Shown: piece after piece, positions 4,881 to 6,684 of the stretch
How positions within the stretch are numbered: position 1 is the first letter of the stretch
Layout: the number at the start of each line of letters is the position of its first letter
Assembly: GCA_030640045.1 (NCBI GenBank)
Contig: DAOWKF010000132.1
Span: 1-6,684 of the forward strand
DNA from: Candidatus Omnitrophota bacterium
Lineage (GTDB): Bacteria > NPL-UPA2 > BS750m-G34
Length of the DNA: 6,684 nt
Direction: 5' to 3'
The notes under the pieces: generated by a model
The model's input: only the letters and a program-made list of their open reading frames with translations
Told to the model about the DNA's origin: nothing
Database searches by the model: none
Made by a program: the position numbers and the translations under genes

Positions 4881-6128
4881 TTGGCTAAGAGTGAGATTGT
4901 CCAAAAAGAAAACTGCCGCGTGATGCTTAAGGTAGAAATTCCTGTAGACGAGGTAAAGGCAGAGTTTGAGAAGGTCTATAAGGGATTGATTCAACATGCG
5001 TCCGTGCCGGGTTTTAGAAAAGGGCATGTCCCTCTTGCCATCATCAAAGCAAGATATAAAGAGCCGGCCAGGGAAGAGGTTATGCAGCATCTCATATCTT
5101 CCTCTTTTCAGGATGCAATAAAAGAGAAAAATCTAGAGGTTTTGACAGAGCCTTTAGTCGAGGAGTCTCAGCTAAAACCGGAAGAGCCATTGTCATATAA
5201 AGCTACTTTTGATGTGAGACCCGAGATAAAATTAGGTGATTATAATAAGGCTAAACTTACTAAAAAAATCAAAAAGATTACAGAAAAAGATTTAGATGCC
5301 TCCCTTAAGGATATACAGGAAAGGTTCGCTCACTATATTACAGTCGAAAAAAAAGAGTTAGAGCTCAAGGATTATGCCCTTGTTGATATTAAAGTAACCG
5401 AAGGGGGAAAAGAGACATTAAATAGAGAAGGGGTAACTATCTATATAGATGATGCGGGGTTCGGCAAGGGGTTTGGCGAGAAGGTCACAGGACTTAAAAA
5501 AGAAGAGGAGAGAGAATTTACATTGAAAATCCCCACCCCCCACCATTTTTGGATAAAACTTAGAGACATAAAAGAAAAACGCCTCAGTCCTGTAGACGAT
5601 GAATTAGCAAAGGATGTGGGGCTCGATAGCTTAGAAAAATTAAAAGAAAATATCCATAAGAGATTAGAGGCCTTCGAAGAGGAAAAGGCCCATCGCGAAT
5701 TGATAGGACAGATAGATGAGCATATCTTAAGTATCGGAGAAGTGTCCCCGCCTGCAAGTGCTGTCAAAAAGCGTGAGGAATTTTTGCTGGAGGAGATGCG
5801 ACAGAGTTTCGAGCAGCAGGGCAAGAAAGATGAATATAAAGCTAAAGAGGAAGAGCTGCGAAAGGGTGCCCGCGAAGGCAGTCTCCGAAGAGTAAAATTG
5901 GCCTATCTCCTGGATGAGGTCGGGAGGCGGGAGAATATAAAAGTAAACGAGGAAGAAGTAGAAGCAGATTTAAAGGGGATGTTTGGAGAAAATAAGGAAG
6001 GACTAAAGAACGCCAGGGAGAGATTAACAAAAGAGCATGCCTGGGAAAATTATTGCCTGGGGATACGGGAGAGGAAGATATACCGGCACGTTATGGATAA
6101 AGCAGAGATAATAAAAAAGGAGGAATAG
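4881..6128 (+). CDS. tig: Trigger factor, ribosome-associated chaperone
   Basis: A 415-residue cytoplasmic chaperone (E. coli 432) that binds at the ribosome exit tunnel and shields nascent chains. The TTG start is supported by AGGAGG at 4868-4873. Domains: N-terminal ribosome-binding domain, about 1-115, with the signature G44-F-R-K-G-H-V-P51 (usual GFRxGKxP, so His49 replaces Lys); PPIase domain of FKBP type, about 163-234; and the helical C-terminal substrate-binding arms, about 235-415, highly charged, including SPVDDELAKDVG and a YCLGIRERKI-type helix near the end. The PPIase domain is shorter and more divergent than the usual 85-95 residues: after FTLKIP (213-218) it passes almost directly to FWIKLRDIKEKRL, lacking the usual loop of about 15 residues with L-x-G-K. 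Prolyl isomerase activity may therefore be weak or lost; chaperone function should remain. The gene heads the tig-clpP cluster behind its own promoter. Confidence 0.93.
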   Translation: MAKSEIVQKENCRVMLKVEIPVDEVKAEFEKVYKGLIQHASVPGFRKGHVPLAIIKARYKEPAREEVMQHLISSSFQDAIKEKNLEVLTEPLVEESQLKPEEPLSYKATFDVRPEIKLGDYNKAKLTKKIKKITEKDLDASLKDIQERFAHYITVEKKELELKDYALVDIKVTEGGKETLNREGVTIYIDDAGFGKGFGEKVTGLKKEEEREFTLKIPTPHHFWIKLRDIKEKRLSPVDDELAKDVGLDSLEKLKENIHKRLEAFEEEKAHRELIGQIDEHILSIGEVSPPASAVKKREEFLLEEMRQSFEQQGKKDEYKAKEEELRKGAREGSLRRVKLAYLLDEVGRRENIKVNEEEVEADLKGMFGENKEGLKNARERLTKEHAWENYCLGIRERKIYRHVMDKAEIIKKEE

Positions 6129-6131
6129 ATT

Positions 6132-6684
6132 ATGGGATTAATTCCGATGGTGGTTGAGCAGACAGGGAGGATGGAGCGCGCCTATGATATCTACTCACGT
6201 TTGTTAAAAGACAGGATTATATTTATCGGCACACCGATTGATGACAATATCGCAAATATTATTATCGCGCAATTACTTTTTCTCGACGGAGAGGATCCCG
6301 GAAAAGATATACAGATCTACCTCAATAGTCCGGGCGGGGTTGTCACAGCAGGCCTGGCTATCTATGATACCATGCAGTATATCAAGAGCGATCTTCAGAC
6401 CTATTGTGTGGGACAGGCTGCGTCTCTTGGAGCGCTCCTTCTTGCTGCAGGGTCGAAAAAGAAGAGATTTGCCTTGCCCCATGCCAGGATCCTGATACAC
6501 CAGCCTCTCGGAGGCGTCCAGGGACAGGCAACGGATATAGATATCCAGGCCAGGGAGATATTGCGTATGCGCGAAGAATTAAACCGTATAATGGTTGAGC
6601 ATACAGGCCAGGGGCTTGAAAAGATAAAGAAAGACACTGACAGGGATTTTTATATGTCAGCTGACCAGGCCAGGGAATATGGTA
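6132..6684 (+). CDS. clpP: ATP-dependent Clp protease proteolytic subunit ClpP (3' end cut by window)
   Basis: The first 184 codons are present and open to the window edge; roughly 10-20 more residues would be expected. ClpP is the serine peptidase that forms a two-ring, 14-subunit barrel and degrades proteins fed by ClpX or other Clp ATPases. The N-terminus [20 protein letters not shown] is the usual family start, followed by LYFLD-like and YLNSPGG (63-69) segments. The catalytic triad is complete: S98 in GQAASLGA, H123 in ILIHQPLGG and D172 in TDRDFYMSA. The usual Met after the catalytic Ser is Leu here, a conservative change. AGGAGG at 6118-6123 stands 8 bases before the ATG, overlapping the end of tig, and the gap between the genes is 3 bases, so the two are co-transcribed. 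The order tig-clpP is widely conserved, generally with clpX next. Confidence 0.96.
   Translation, partial: MGLIPMVVEQTGRMERAYDIYSRLLKDRIIFIGTPIDDNIANIIIAQLLFLDGEDPGKDIQIYLNSPGGVVTAGLAIYDTMQYIKSDLQTYCVGQAASLGALLLAAGSKKKRFALPHARILIHQPLGGVQGQATDIDIQAREILRMREELNRIMVEHTGQGLEKIKKDTDRDFYMSADQAREYG

Noticed and set aside
6238..6637. Several reading frames on both strands within the clpP region
   Set aside because: The true ClpP frame is open from 6132 to the end with a full catalytic triad; the others are shadows.
1..6684. Mobile element, CRISPR array, tRNA or defence system
   Set aside because: No direct repeats with spacers, terminal inverted repeats, transposase, tRNA-like folds or toxin/nuclease genes were seen; nearly all bases are in recognised housekeeping or metabolic genes.

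Overview
The window is a dense, all-plus-strand stretch of a bacterial chromosome with eight protein genes, the first and last cut by the window edges. Trigger factor followed by ClpP marks it as bacterial. A methyltetrahydrofolate:corrinoid methyltransferase of the AcsE type, a hexulose-6-phosphate synthase/RraA fusion and an AMMECR1 gene suggest an anaerobe with Wood-Ljungdahl-type C1 metabolism. Arg is often AGA/AGG, Ile is often ATA, TTG starts occur and genes overlap. This would fit an uncultured lineage such as Omnitrophota or a relative, but that placement is a low-confidence inference; no rRNA is present to settle it.

Left block (1-4824): seven genes with gaps of 11 bases or less, or overlaps. 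In order they are the end of an AMMECR1 (AmmeMemoRadiSam system protein A) gene, a YjbQ/UPF0047 protein, the HPS-RraA fusion, an AcsE-like methyltransferase, an RlmE/FtsJ-type rRNA 2'-O-methyltransferase, a DUF47 (PhoU-like) protein and a PiT phosphate permease. Four junctions overlap (ATGA, TAATG, an 8-base overlap, TAATG), so this looks like one polycistronic unit with translational coupling, although its functions are mixed. The fusion and the methyltransferase form a C1 pair. DUF47 and PiT form a phosphate-uptake pair.

Right block (4825-6684): the only real intergenic gap (56 bases) carries a good sigma-70-type promoter and a strong Shine-Dalgarno in front of a TTG-started trigger factor gene. 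ClpP follows 3 bases later and runs off the window. This is the classic tig-clpP(-clpX) protein-quality-control cluster; clpX would be expected just beyond the window.

No tRNA, rRNA, CRISPR array, insertion sequence or clear terminator was seen. Most genes are recognisable housekeeping or metabolic families. The points most worth a second look are the HPS-RraA fusion with an intact aldolase-like motif, the methyltransferase without a corrinoid partner beside it, and the shortened PPIase domain of trigger factor.
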